DNA of 51,928 nucleotides, from the NCBI RefSeq assembly GCF_028292965.1, contig NZ_JAQGLG010000267.1:1-51928 (forward strand), given 5' to 3'. The notes beneath the pieces were generated by a model, which saw only the letters and a program-made list of their open reading frames with translations, had not been told where the DNA came from and ran no database searches. Of this stretch, positions 39,846 to 48,352 are shown piece by piece. Every line of letters starts with the position of its first letter. Positions within the stretch are counted from its first letter, which is position 1. This DNA comes from Sphingomonas bacterium (GTDB lineage Bacteria > Pseudomonadota > Alphaproteobacteria > Sphingomonadales > Sphingomonadaceae). The position numbers and the translations under genes were made by a program.

Positions 39846-41249
39846 TCAGTCGCCGGTCAGGATACGATCGACGAGCTGCTTCACCGTCGGCACGAAGCCG
39901 TTGGAATAGAAGGGATCGCGCTTGAATTGATAGGCACCGTGGCCGGCGAACATCAGATTCTGCTCGACGTCGCCGCCATGCGCGATTTCCTGCAGCGTCT
40001 TCTGGATGCAGAAGCTGCGCGGATCGGCGAGGCGGCCGGTCGAATTGGTCTCGGTGTCCGCCCAGGACGAGAAGGCGCACTGGCTGAGGCAGCCCATGCA
40101 ATCGGCCTGATCCTTGCGGATCACCTGCTTCTCTTCGGGCGTGACGAACACGAGCGTGTTGTCCGGCGTCTTGAGCGCATCGGTGAAGCCAGCGCCGAAC
40201 CATTGCCGCGCACGCAGCAGATCGTTGCGCGTCACCCAGAAATTCTTGCCCTTCACGCCCACATCGAGCTGGAAAGTGTGGTCACCCGCTTCCTGGGTGG
40301 AGAAGGGAATCTGGCGCTCCGAACGCGCTTCCAGCGCGCGCAGGAACGGATTGCGCACCGCGCTGGAATAGAAGCCGGTCGGGGAGAAGCGGTGCAGCAG
40401 CACCTCGCCTTCCTCGATATTGGTCAGCCGCGCCTTCCAGTCGGCCGGGATCGGGCTTTCCTGGGTAAGCAACGGACGGGTGCCGAACTGAAAGACGATC
40501 TGGCCGAGCTCGGGATTGTCGATCCAGTTGTTCCAGTCGCGCAGATACCACACGCCACCGGCCATCACGATCGGCACGCTGTCAGAGATGCCGCCCTCGC
40601 GCATCGTTGCGCGCAGTTCCTTGACGCGGGGATAGGGATCCTGCGGCTCGAGCGGGTTCTCGGCATTGGACAGGCCATTATGGCCACCGGCGAGCCAGGG
40701 GTCTTCATAGACCACCGCCGACAGCCATTCCGCCGCCTTGGAATAAGCCCGCTTCCACAGCGCGCGAAAGGCGCGGCCGGAGCTGACGATCGGCAGATAG
40801 CTGACCTCATAGGACGCCGCGATCTCGGATAGCTTATAGGGCATGCCCGCGCCGCAGGTCACCCCGGCGACGAGGCCACGGGTTCGTTCCAGCACGCCGT
40901 GCAGCACGCGCTGCGCGCCGCCCATTTCCCACAACACGTTGATGTTGATCGCGCCCTTGCCGCCGGCAATGTCGAACGCGCGCTTGACCTGCTGCACCGC
41001 GCCTTCGATCGCGAACTCGACCAATTCTTCATGGCGCTCGCGTCGCGTCAGCGCCTTGTAGATTTGCGGGATTATCTTGCCGTCTGGATCATAACTGTCG
41101 GCATTGACCGCCGACACCGTCCCGATCCCGCCCGCTGCCGCCCAGGCGCCGGCACTGGCATGGTTGGTCGCCGCAACGCCCTTGCCGCCCTCTACCAACG
41201 GCCAGACTTCACGGCCATTGTACAGGATGGGCTTCAGACCTTTGAACAC
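39846..41249 (-). CDS. Nitronate-monooxygenase-family flavoprotein with cysteine-rich extension
   Basis: This 467-residue protein belongs to the 2-nitropropane dioxygenase family, which is FMN-dependent. The TIM-barrel segments GGIGTVSAVNADSYD, VAGVTCGAGMPYKLSE, VSYLPIVSSGRAF and VPIVMAGGVWYLRDW are visible. It is longer than classic nitronate monooxygenases (about 330-350), because of a C-terminal extension with DCMGCLSQCAFSSW, a CxxCxxxC cluster that could bind metal or an Fe-S cluster. The family includes nitronate oxidation and other activities, so the substrate is uncertain. The start is GTG 41249 with GGAGG 7 nt upstream. Confidence 0.85.
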   Translation of the reverse strand: MFKGLKPILYNGREVWPLVEGGKGVAATNHASAGAWAAAGGIGTVSAVNADSYDPDGKIIPQIYKALTRRERHEELVEFAIEGAVQQVKRAFDIAGGKGAININVLWEMGGAQRVLHGVLERTRGLVAGVTCGAGMPYKLSEIAASYEVSYLPIVSSGRAFRALWKRAYSKAAEWLSAVVYEDPWLAGGHNGLSNAENPLEPQDPYPRVKELRATMREGGISDSVPIVMAGGVWYLRDWNNWIDNPELGQIVFQFGTRPLLTQESPIPADWKARLTNIEEGEVLLHRFSPTGFYSSAVRNPFLRALEARSERQIPFSTQEAGDHTFQLDVGVKGKNFWVTRNDLLRARQWFGAGFTDALKTPDNTLVFVTPEEKQVIRKDQADCMGCLSQCAFSSWADTETNSTGRLADPRSFCIQKTLQEIAHGGDVEQNLMFAGHGAYQFKRDPFYSNGFVPTVKQLVDRILTGD

Positions 41250-41316
41250 GTAGCGACCTCCGGGAATCCTTTCGGCTCGCTATAGCGCCAGAATGGCGAC
41301 ATGCGAGGAAATTGAC

Positions 41317-42456
41317 TCAGGTGAAAGTATCGGGCCGGCCGATCGCTTCCCCATATAGAGCAGCATAACGCGCGATCATCGTGTTTTCTTCATATTCGGC
41401 CGCGGCCTTGGCGCGGTTCTGCTCACCCAGCCAGGCCCGGCCCTCGGGCTTGGCGATCGCTACCGTCTGCAACACGTCGCGCAACCGGATCTCGTTGTTG
41501 GTCAGCGGCAGATAGGCGACATTGTCCGGCGCGACCATCATCGGGATATCGCCGATCGCCGGGGCGACGATCGGCAGGCCCGCGGCCATGCCCTCGACCA
41601 CGGCGATCGGAAACTGCTCGCTCTTCGACGACAGCGCCATGATGTCGAACAAGCCGACATAACGATGCGGGTCGGGCAGGAAGCCGGGTAGATGCACGCG
41701 ATCCGCCATACCCATCAACGCTGCCGTGGCCTCGATCTTGTCGCGTTCAGGCCCTTCGCCGACGATCACCAGCCGCGCCCGTGCCGACATGCCACCGACC
41801 GCCCGCACCAGCGCCGGCAAGTCCTTGACCTCACGCAGGCCGGCGAGCGTGCCGATAACGATCTCGCCCGGCTTGCGCCTGAAACCGGGTATCGCCCTGG
41901 GATCGGGCTTGGCGGCATAGCGCGAGACGGCAATGCCGTTCGAAATGCGATGGACCTTTTCGCGCGGCTGATGCCAGGTCTTCAGCGCGATCTTTTCCAG
42001 CGTGTGCGAGGGCACGGCCAGCGCATAAGCAGCACCCAGCGCGAAGCGGCGATAGATGTTGCGCTGGGGCTTCAACCCATTTGCCTCATCGGCATTGAAA
42101 CCATCCTCGTGATGGACGATCGGCGGCATGCCCTTGCCGAACACACGCCGCGCCATGACGCCGTCGATCGCGCCCCAATTATAGGTCAGCACCAGATCGA
42201 AGCGCCGCATGAAATTGGCGATCGCCTCGAAGCGCGCGACCGAGGGCTTGCCGGTCAGCGGCGGCGGATTCTGCGCGATCTCGTACTTGATACCGGCCGC
42301 GATCGCGGCACGCGCGCCAAGCTGATCGGGCATGCCGGAGACGATGGTGTGCCGCGCGCGATCACCGAACGCGTTCATCAGCCGCACGGCGCGCGCTTCC
42401 TTGCCGCCCAGCGCGAAGGTCGAATGAAGATGCAGGATATGGATCGGTTGCGGCAT
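41317..42456 (-). CDS. Family 4-type glycosyltransferase (GT-B)
   Basis: The 379-residue protein has the GT-B layout. The N-terminal domain begins HILHLHSTFALGGKEARAVRL, and the C-terminal domain carries VIGTLAGLREVKDLPALVRA, LVIVGEGPERDKIEA, VHLPGFLPDPHRYV and FPIAVVEGMAAGLPIVAP, which includes the EX7E-like nucleotide-sugar motif. It builds an extracellular or lipid-linked glycan of unknown structure. ATG 42456 is chosen; GTG 42465 is in frame and neither has a clear ribosome site. No other polysaccharide genes sit nearby, so it may be a stand-alone sugar transferase. Confidence 0.88.
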   Translation of the reverse strand: MPQPIHILHLHSTFALGGKEARAVRLMNAFGDRARHTIVSGMPDQLGARAAIAAGIKYEIAQNPPPLTGKPSVARFEAIANFMRRFDLVLTYNWGAIDGVMARRVFGKGMPPIVHHEDGFNADEANGLKPQRNIYRRFALGAAYALAVPSHTLEKIALKTWHQPREKVHRISNGIAVSRYAAKPDPRAIPGFRRKPGEIVIGTLAGLREVKDLPALVRAVGGMSARARLVIVGEGPERDKIEATAALMGMADRVHLPGFLPDPHRYVGLFDIMALSSKSEQFPIAVVEGMAAGLPIVAPAIGDIPMMVAPDNVAYLPLTNNEIRLRDVLQTVAIAKPEGRAWLGEQNRAKAAAEYEENTMIARYAALYGEAIGRPDTFT

Positions 42457-42576
42457 GCTGAGCACGCTTAGCCGCGTTTGCCGGCGAAATCAGCCTGTTT
42501 GGCGCCGCACGCATGAATGACGTTGCACTTCGCCGCCGCGTGCGGTGATCTGCGCGCAACGATAAGGAAAATCAGC

Positions 42577-44415
42577 ATGATGAAAACGACCCGTCGCGAA
42601 TTGCTGGCCGGCGCCGGCGCCATGGGCGGGCTAGCGCTCCTGCCCGGCCCGGCACATGCAGCACCGGCGGCCGAAGCGGCACAGACCCTGCTCGCGGGAA
42701 TCGCCGAGGAAATCCTCACCGACTTTCCGGAGACCGCGCTCTATCTCGGTATCGACAAGGGGCCGCGGGCAGCGTTGCGCGGCCGCTTTGCCGATCGCAG
42801 CCACGACGCCGACCGCGACCGCGCTGCCCGTGCCGCAAAGCGACTGGCGCAACTGCGCGCGGTCGACCGACACGCCTTGCCCGCCGATGTCGCGCTCGAC
42901 GTCGACACCACCGAGGCCGGCTATGCGCTGGCGGTCGAAGGCTGGAAGGCGATGTCGGTCGGCGACGTGGCGATCCTCAACACCAACAACAGCTTTCGCA
43001 ACACGCCTTATACCGTGTCACAGCTTGCCGGCGCCTATTCGGACCTGCCCGACCTGCTCGAGAACAAGCACGACGTCGCCGATGCCGCCGATGCGGACAC
43101 CTATCTGGCGCGGATCGAGAGTTACGCCGCGGCCGTCGACGGCGAGACCGGCCGCACCATCGCCGATGGTGCGAAGGGCGCAATCCTGCCCGACTTCCTG
43201 ATCGATATTACCGCGGGCCAGCTCAAGGATATGGCTGCGCAGCCGATCGCCGACTGGTCGATCGTCGCCAGCTTCGCCGCCAAATGCACCGCCGCCGGCC
43301 TGCCCCCGCGTTACGCCGAACGGGCTGCGACGCTGTCGCGTGAGAAAGTGCTGCCGGCGCTGCAGCGGCAGATCGCAGCGTTCGATACGCTACGGCCAAA
43401 GGCGACCGCCACTCCGGGCGTGTGGGCCCGGCCCGGCGGCGAGGAATATTATCGCTGGCTGGTCAAAGCAGGCACGACGACCAACCAGTCGCCGGATGCG
43501 CTGCATCAACTCGGCCTCGCGCAGAACCGCGCGATCAATGCCGAGATCGATACCTTGCTCAAGGCGCGGGGTCTGACCCAGGGCAGCGTCGGCGAGCGCC
43601 TCACCGCGCTGAGCAAGCGCCCCGACCTGCTCTTTGCCGATACCGACGCTGGCCGCGCGGAATTGCTGGATTATCTCAACGGCCGCATCGCCGATATCCG
43701 CACCCGCCTGCCACGCGCCTTCGGCACGCTCGTGAAGGGCAATCTGATCATCAAGCGTGTGCCCCCGGCAATCCAGAACGGTGCGCCAAACGGCTATGCC
43801 GGGCCCGGGTCGATGGATGGGTCGCAGCCGGGCATCTACTACATCAATCTCAAAAGCACGAAGACCTGGCCGCGCTACTCACTGCCGACGCTCTGCTATC
43901 ATGAGGGCATTCCCGGCCATGTCTGGCAGGGTGAGTACAGCTATCGCCTGCCGCTGATCCGCTCGCTGCTCGCCTTCAACGCCTATTCCGAAGGCTGGGC
44001 GCTCTATGCCGAGCAGCTCGGCGACGAACTTGGCGCCTATGACGGCGATCCGCTCGGTCGTATCGGCTATCTGCAATCGATGAACTTCCGCGCGTGCCGG
44101 CTGGTCGTCGACACCGGCCTCCACGCCAAGCGGTGGACTTTCGCGCAAGCGCTGACCTGGTTTCAGGAAGCGACCGGCATGCCGGTCGGGCAGCTCACCA
44201 GCGAGTTGCAACGCTATTGCGCGATGCCGGGCCAGGCGTGCGGCTACAAGATGGGTCACAATGAGATCAACCGCCTGCGCGTAAAGGCCAAGGCCGCGCT
44301 CGGCGGGCGCTTCGACCTCAAGGCTTATGACGATGTGATCGTGAAGACCGGGAACGTGCCGCTGACGCTGCTCGAACGCGTGGTGGACCGCTATGTTTCG
44401 GGGGCGAAGGCGTAG
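42577..44415 (+). CDS. DUF885 putative metallopeptidase, Tat-exported
   Basis: This 612-residue protein carries a Tat-type signal peptide (TTRRELLAGAGAMGGLALLP, then AHAAPA) and is probably exported folded. The DUF885 region shows H442-E443-G-I-P-G-H448 in CYHEGIPGHVWQ, a zinc-binding HExxxxH-like motif, and AYSEGWALYAEQLGDELG downstream, which should provide the third ligand. The usual second histidine after GH is replaced by valine here. Peptidase activity is family inference. ATG 42577 is preceded by AAGGA about 8 nt upstream. The MocR regulator starts 11 bp after its stop, suggesting joint transcription. Confidence 0.87.
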   Translation: MMKTTRRELLAGAGAMGGLALLPGPAHAAPAAEAAQTLLAGIAEEILTDFPETALYLGIDKGPRAALRGRFADRSHDADRDRAARAAKRLAQLRAVDRHALPADVALDVDTTEAGYALAVEGWKAMSVGDVAILNTNNSFRNTPYTVSQLAGAYSDLPDLLENKHDVADAADADTYLARIESYAAAVDGETGRTIADGAKGAILPDFLIDITAGQLKDMAAQPIADWSIVASFAAKCTAAGLPPRYAERAATLSREKVLPALQRQIAAFDTLRPKATATPGVWARPGGEEYYRWLVKAGTTTNQSPDALHQLGLAQNRAINAEIDTLLKARGLTQGSVGERLTALSKRPDLLFADTDAGRAELLDYLNGRIADIRTRLPRAFGTLVKGNLIIKRVPPAIQNGAPNGYAGPGSMDGSQPGIYYINLKSTKTWPRYSLPTLCYHEGIPGHVWQGEYSYRLPLIRSLLAFNAYSEGWALYAEQLGDELGAYDGDPLGRIGYLQSMNFRACRLVVDTGLHAKRWTFAQALTWFQEATGMPVGQLTSELQRYCAMPGQACGYKMGHNEINRLRVKAKAALGGRFDLKAYDDVIVKTGNVPLTLLERVVDRYVSGAKA

Positions 44416-44426
44416 CGCGCGTCGTC

Positions 44427-45935
44427 ATGGCCAAACCACAAAACACAGCGATCTTCGAAGTGGAGCTGGATGTCGGTTCAGCCGACACGCCGCACCGCTC
44501 GCGACGGCTGTACCAGCAACTGAAGGCAGCGATCCTCGGCGGGCAGTTGAAGCCCGGCCTTCGCCTGCCCTCCAGCCGCGTGTCGGCGGCATCGTTGGGC
44601 ATGGCGCGGACGACCGTCGTCGGCGTCTATGACCAGCTGCTCGACGAGGGTTATCTGGTCGCGCGGCACGGCTCGGGTACCTATGTCGCCGATCGCCCCC
44701 CTGCCCCGGCCGACACCGCGCCGCCGGCAACCGAGGCGCCGGATGTGCGGCTGAACCCTTACTGGTTCCGGGGTGATGTGCGCTCGGCGTCCGGATTCTT
44801 CGAAGACCGGCCGGCCGAGAGCGACGAGTTCTCCGACTATCCCGAAGGCCATGATTTCCGCCCCGGGCTGGTCGATCTCGAGCATTTTCCGTTCGACATA
44901 TTGCGCCGTGTTTCGGCGCAGAAACTGCGCTCCTTCGAACGCGCGCCGTTCAACTATGGCCATCCGCAGGGCAACCCCGATCTGCGCGCCGCAATCGCGA
45001 TGCACCTGTCGGTGATGCGCGCGATCGCCTGCCGCGGCGACGACCTGATCGTTACCAGTGGCGCGCAACAGGCGTTCGACTTGCTCGCCCGCATCCTGGT
45101 CGAACCGGGCCGAACCGTGGTCGCGGTCGAGGACCCGGGCTACGCCCCGACCCGCATCCCGTTCGCGGCGGCGGGCGCACGGCTCTGCCCGATCGAGGTC
45201 GATGCAGAAGGCATGCGGATCGACCTGTTGCCGGATAATGTCGACATCATCTGCGTCAGCCCCTCGCACCAGTTCCCGCTCGGCTCCACGCTGTCCCGGG
45301 AGCGCCGCGCCGCGCTGATCCGCTTCGCGCGGGAAAAGGGCGCGATCATCATCGAGGATGATTATGACGGCGAGTTCCGCGCCGATAGCGGTCCGATCAA
45401 GGCGCTGAAGACCGCCGACGAGGATGACGTGGTCTTCTATGTCGGCACCTTTTCCAAATCGACGCTGCCCAACATCCGGCTCGGCTTCATCCTGCCGCCA
45501 CGCTGGGCGATGCAGGCGGCGCTGACCGCAAAGATCTGCATCGACGGGCCGTGCTCGATGCCGGCCCAGGCGGCGATGTGCGGCTTCCTCCAGGGCGGGC
45601 ATCTCACCCGGCACATCACGAGGATGCGCCGCATTTATGGCGAGCGCCGGCAACTGGTGCTGCATTTGCTGCGTGAGGATTTCGCCAAATGGCTGGAGCC
45701 GATAGAATCGGCTTACGGCATGCATGTCACTGCCATCTCGAACGGCACGATCGATGTCGACGCGGTGGCGCGGCGGCTGCTCGGGCGCAACATCCGCATT
45801 CGCAATCTGCGGCGCTATTATTTCGGAGATGAGGCCAAGGCCGGGTTGGTGTTCGGCCTCGGGGCGATCGACAGTGACGCGATCCGGCGGGCGATGGGGA
45901 TCATTCGCGAGACGATGGAAGACTATCAGCAATAG
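44427..45935 (+). CDS. MocR-family (GntR/aminotransferase fusion) transcription factor
   Basis: This 502-residue fusion has an N-terminal GntR winged helix (LYQQLKAAILGGQLKPGLRLPSSR; ASLGMARTTVVGVYDQLLDEGYL) and a class I aminotransferase-like domain. The latter has DDLIVTSGAQQAFDLLARIL, SPSHQFPLG, EDDYDGEFR and the PLP lysine K344 in GTFSKSTLPNIRLGF. MocR proteins use PLP or a PLP-adduct to sense metabolites; PdxR and GabR are examples. The target genes cannot be named; the upstream DUF885 gene is the natural partner. The stop is one base from the convergent barrel gene stop. Confidence 0.92.
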   Translation: MAKPQNTAIFEVELDVGSADTPHRSRRLYQQLKAAILGGQLKPGLRLPSSRVSAASLGMARTTVVGVYDQLLDEGYLVARHGSGTYVADRPPAPADTAPPATEAPDVRLNPYWFRGDVRSASGFFEDRPAESDEFSDYPEGHDFRPGLVDLEHFPFDILRRVSAQKLRSFERAPFNYGHPQGNPDLRAAIAMHLSVMRAIACRGDDLIVTSGAQQAFDLLARILVEPGRTVVAVEDPGYAPTRIPFAAAGARLCPIEVDAEGMRIDLLPDNVDIICVSPSHQFPLGSTLSRERRAALIRFAREKGAIIIEDDYDGEFRADSGPIKALKTADEDDVVFYVGTFSKSTLPNIRLGFILPPRWAMQAALTAKICIDGPCSMPAQAAMCGFLQGGHLTRHITRMRRIYGERRQLVLHLLREDFAKWLEPIESAYGMHVTAISNGTIDVDAVARRLLGRNIRIRNLRRYYFGDEAKAGLVFGLGAIDSDAIRRAMGIIRETMEDYQQ

Positions 45936-45936
45936 A

Positions 45937-46896
45937 TCAGAAGACTGCGTTGATCGCGACCGCCGGCGTCACCGATGGCGCGACATTATGCCCTTTCGGG
46001 ATAAACCGCGCGGCGAGCAGCACGCCGAGATTGGGCGTCCAGCTATATTCGATCGCCGGTGCCAGGGCGAAGGCGTCGCTGGGGCCATATTCCAGCCGCA
46101 CCGGCGGCGCGACACCCGTCACCGGATCGGGCATGCCGAGGCCGGATACGCGCGTAGCGCCGTTGTGCGACCAGGTCGAGTCAAGGCCGAGCACCCAGCG
46201 CTTCGTCACGCTATATTCGAGCGACCCGCCGAGATAGAAACTCCGCCCCGGCCGCGCGGCACCGCGAAACCCTTCACCCGTGCCATAGACGCTGACGTCG
46301 TGGAGCGGCGCCTTTCCGGAAAATGTCTCCGAAACGTTGATCCGCCCGCGCAGGATGCGGCCATTGGGCAGCCAGAAATAATGCTGGGCGTAAAGCGCCA
46401 CCGTCGTGCCCCAGGCGCCACCGCCGATACCGTCCGCCGGGCGCGCACCGAGCCGGTCATAGCGCCCCGTCGGCATCGTTTCCTGGATCGAGATCGCCAG
46501 CGCCGGTATGCCACGCGCGGCGTCGAAGCTGGTCAGCCGGTACTGCGCCTGCAAGGTGAGGTCGCCGAAACCAACGCCCGAACTGTCGCGCGCGCCCTTC
46601 ACCGCGTTGAAGCCGAAGCTCGGTTTCAGACCAAGCGTCAGCGCATCTGTGACGCCGTAGAGCATATAGGTGAGCGATCCGATGCTGTCGGCGCGGGCGC
46701 TGTGCACGTCATAGACATAGGTTTCGATCAGGGCATGGCCATGCGGCAGGGTCGCGGCGGAATTGGTGAGCATCGGCCCTGTCCACCACGCGTCGCTCAG
46801 CGCCTGGCGAGCGGGCGCCGGCAAATCGATGGCCTGCGCGGACGCCGCCGCCGGGCACAGCGCGAGCGCCCAGGAGAGCAGAACGCCAGCCCTCAA
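45937..46896 (-). CDS. Outer-membrane beta-barrel protein (phenol-degradation MetA-like)
   Basis: This 319-residue product has a signal peptide (residues 1-21, MRAGVLLSWALALCPAAASA) and alternating hydrophobic strands typical of a barrel. It includes SIGSLTYMLYGVTDALTLGL, LTLQAQYRLTSFD and a final strand AVAINAVF ending in phenylalanine. The pattern resembles the transporter/MetA-like barrel family (PF13557), whose function is not settled. The start is TTG 46896, overlapping the methyltransferase stop as TTGA, so the two are coupled on the minus strand. A hydrophobic substrate channel is a reasonable but unproved guess. Confidence 0.7.
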   Translation of the reverse strand: MRAGVLLSWALALCPAAASAQAIDLPAPARQALSDAWWTGPMLTNSAATLPHGHALIETYVYDVHSARADSIGSLTYMLYGVTDALTLGLKPSFGFNAVKGARDSSGVGFGDLTLQAQYRLTSFDAARGIPALAISIQETMPTGRYDRLGARPADGIGGGAWGTTVALYAQHYFWLPNGRILRGRINVSETFSGKAPLHDVSVYGTGEGFRGAARPGRSFYLGGSLEYSVTKRWVLGLDSTWSHNGATRVSGLGMPDPVTGVAPPVRLEYGPSDAFALAPAIEYSWTPNLGVLLAARFIPKGHNVAPSVTPAVAINAVF

Positions 46897-47675
46897 CGCT
46901 TCGGCTTTCTGAACTTGTAGATGAACTGATCGGTATGGCCCTGGATCGACGGGTTGAACGGGCCGGCCGTGTGCGGATCCGCCGGGTTGGCGAGGATAGG
47001 GCTCTCGGCCTCGAAGACGAACCCCGCCGCCTCGACTTCACGCCGCACGACCGATGGTTCGATACGGTGGAGCGTGTCGGTGACGTCCGCCAGCGACCCG
47101 AATGCGGCGACATGGTCGAGCACGAGATAGACGCCGCCCGGCTTGAGCGCGGCGAACACCGCCTTGTTGAACGCGGCGATGTCGACCGGCCCCATGAAAG
47201 GATCGTGTAGATCGTGGTAGTTTTGCGAAATCCAGAACAGGTCGAGCTTCTCGGGATAGCGTACGCCCTGCGAGGCGGACGCGAAGATCACCGACACATT
47301 CGGATGAGCGACGGCCCAGAGCTGGGTCTCGGCGATGCCCTTGACGATGTTGGGGAAGGTGAACAGCTCGCTCGGCACCACCGCGTAGACATGGCCCTGC
47401 GGCCCGACTACCCCGGCGAAGATCCGCGTGAAATACCCCGCGCCCGAAGCATAATCGGCAACGGCATCCCCCGGCTTCACGCCGGCAAAGGTCAAAACCT
47501 CGGCCGGCTTGCGGTTGGCGTCGCGCGCGGTGTCGGTTGTTGGCCGGCCTGGATCGGCGACGGCCGCAGCGATCGCTGGCGCAACAGGATGCCCGGCCTC
47601 GGCAGCGAAGCAAGTCTGTGAAGACGTCATTGCCAACACGAAGGCGAACGCGCGGAAAGGAAGCGGGAAACGCAC
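46893..47675 (-). CDS. Apparently exported class I methyltransferase-like protein
   Basis: The 260-residue product has an N-terminal signal-peptide-like segment (MRFPLPFRAFAFVLAMTSSQTCFA) before a Rossmann-type methyltransferase core. Motif I is AVADYASGAGYFTRIFAGVV, with the core continuing VYAVVPSELF, FWISQNYHDLHDPFM and LKPGGVYLVLDH. It resembles the poorly characterised COG4798 group. A SAM enzyme with a signal peptide is unusual, because SAM is cytoplasmic; it may be a non-methylating relative. GTG 47675 has AGGA 9 nt upstream. Its stop overlaps the barrel-protein TTG. The longer upstream frame is not supported. Confidence 0.85.
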   Translation of the reverse strand: MRFPLPFRAFAFVLAMTSSQTCFAAEAGHPVAPAIAAAVADPGRPTTDTARDANRKPAEVLTFAGVKPGDAVADYASGAGYFTRIFAGVVGPQGHVYAVVPSELFTFPNIVKGIAETQLWAVAHPNVSVIFASASQGVRYPEKLDLFWISQNYHDLHDPFMGPVDIAAFNKAVFAALKPGGVYLVLDHVAAFGSLADVTDTLHRIEPSVVRREVEAAGFVFEAESPILANPADPHTAGPFNPSIQGHTDQFIYKFRKPKR

Positions 47676-47863
47676 GGAGACGTCCTTTCGTGAAAGACAT
47701 GGCGATGGTGATCGGGGTCGGTCGCCAACTCTTCGACCGAGACGGCCATTGCCGGCAAGCACCACCTCACGCAAAATCCGCCAGTCCACTTTGGCCGATC
47801 CGCGTCGTGATGCGTTACATCGCCGAGACCTGACAAGGTCATCGACGAAAGGGAAAGAAAACC

Positions 47864-48349
47864 ATGCCGATCCGCCGCTCAATGACAATTGCCCTGTTGT
47901 TCGCCGCGACCCTGCCGACAGCCGCCTTGGCGCAGGACAATTCGACCGCCACCGAGGCGGGCCGCATCGCGGTCCGGCCGGCGCAGGACATCGGTGTGGT
48001 CAAGACCAAGGTGCCGCCCCTGCTCGCCCAGGTCGCCGAGGATCCCTATTCGATGAACGGAGCGGGCAACTGCCCGGCAATCGCTAACTCGGTACGCGCG
48101 CTGAGCAACGTCCTCGGCCCCGATTTCGGCGACGACGCGCCGGTGCAAGGCAATAAAAAGGGCGCGATCGCCAAGGCCGGCGGCACCGCGCTGGTCGACA
48201 GCATCATCCCCTTTCGCGGCCTGGTCCGCGAGGTGACCGGCGCCGCCAGCGCCGAGCGTCGCGTGCAACTGGCGACCTTTGCCGGCGTTGCACGGCGCGG
48301 ATTCCTGCGCGGCATCTATCGCACGCGCGGCTGCCGCGGCGCGCTGTAG
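47864..48349 (+). CDS. Unknown secreted protein
   Basis: This 161-residue protein has a signal peptide (RSMTIALLFAATLPTAALAQ). Its mature part is rich in alanine and glycine and has two cysteines (NGAGNCPAIANSVRALSN and RTRGCRGAL near the end). GGTALVDSIIPFRGLVREVTGA is a possible amphipathic helix. I do not recognise a family. ATG 47864 follows GGGAAAG about 6 nt upstream. It is divergent from the exported methyltransferase across 188 bp and convergent with GH130 (3 bp apart at the stops). Real gene status rests on the signal peptide and ribosome site. Confidence 0.75.
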   Translation: MPIRRSMTIALLFAATLPTAALAQDNSTATEAGRIAVRPAQDIGVVKTKVPPLLAQVAEDPYSMNGAGNCPAIANSVRALSNVLGPDFGDDAPVQGNKKGAIAKAGGTALVDSIIPFRGLVREVTGAASAERRVQLATFAGVARRGFLRGIYRTRGCRGAL

Positions 48350-48352
48350 GCG

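Noticed and set aside
44478..45932. 484-codon minus-strand frame
   Set aside because: It is the antisense shadow of the MocR gene.
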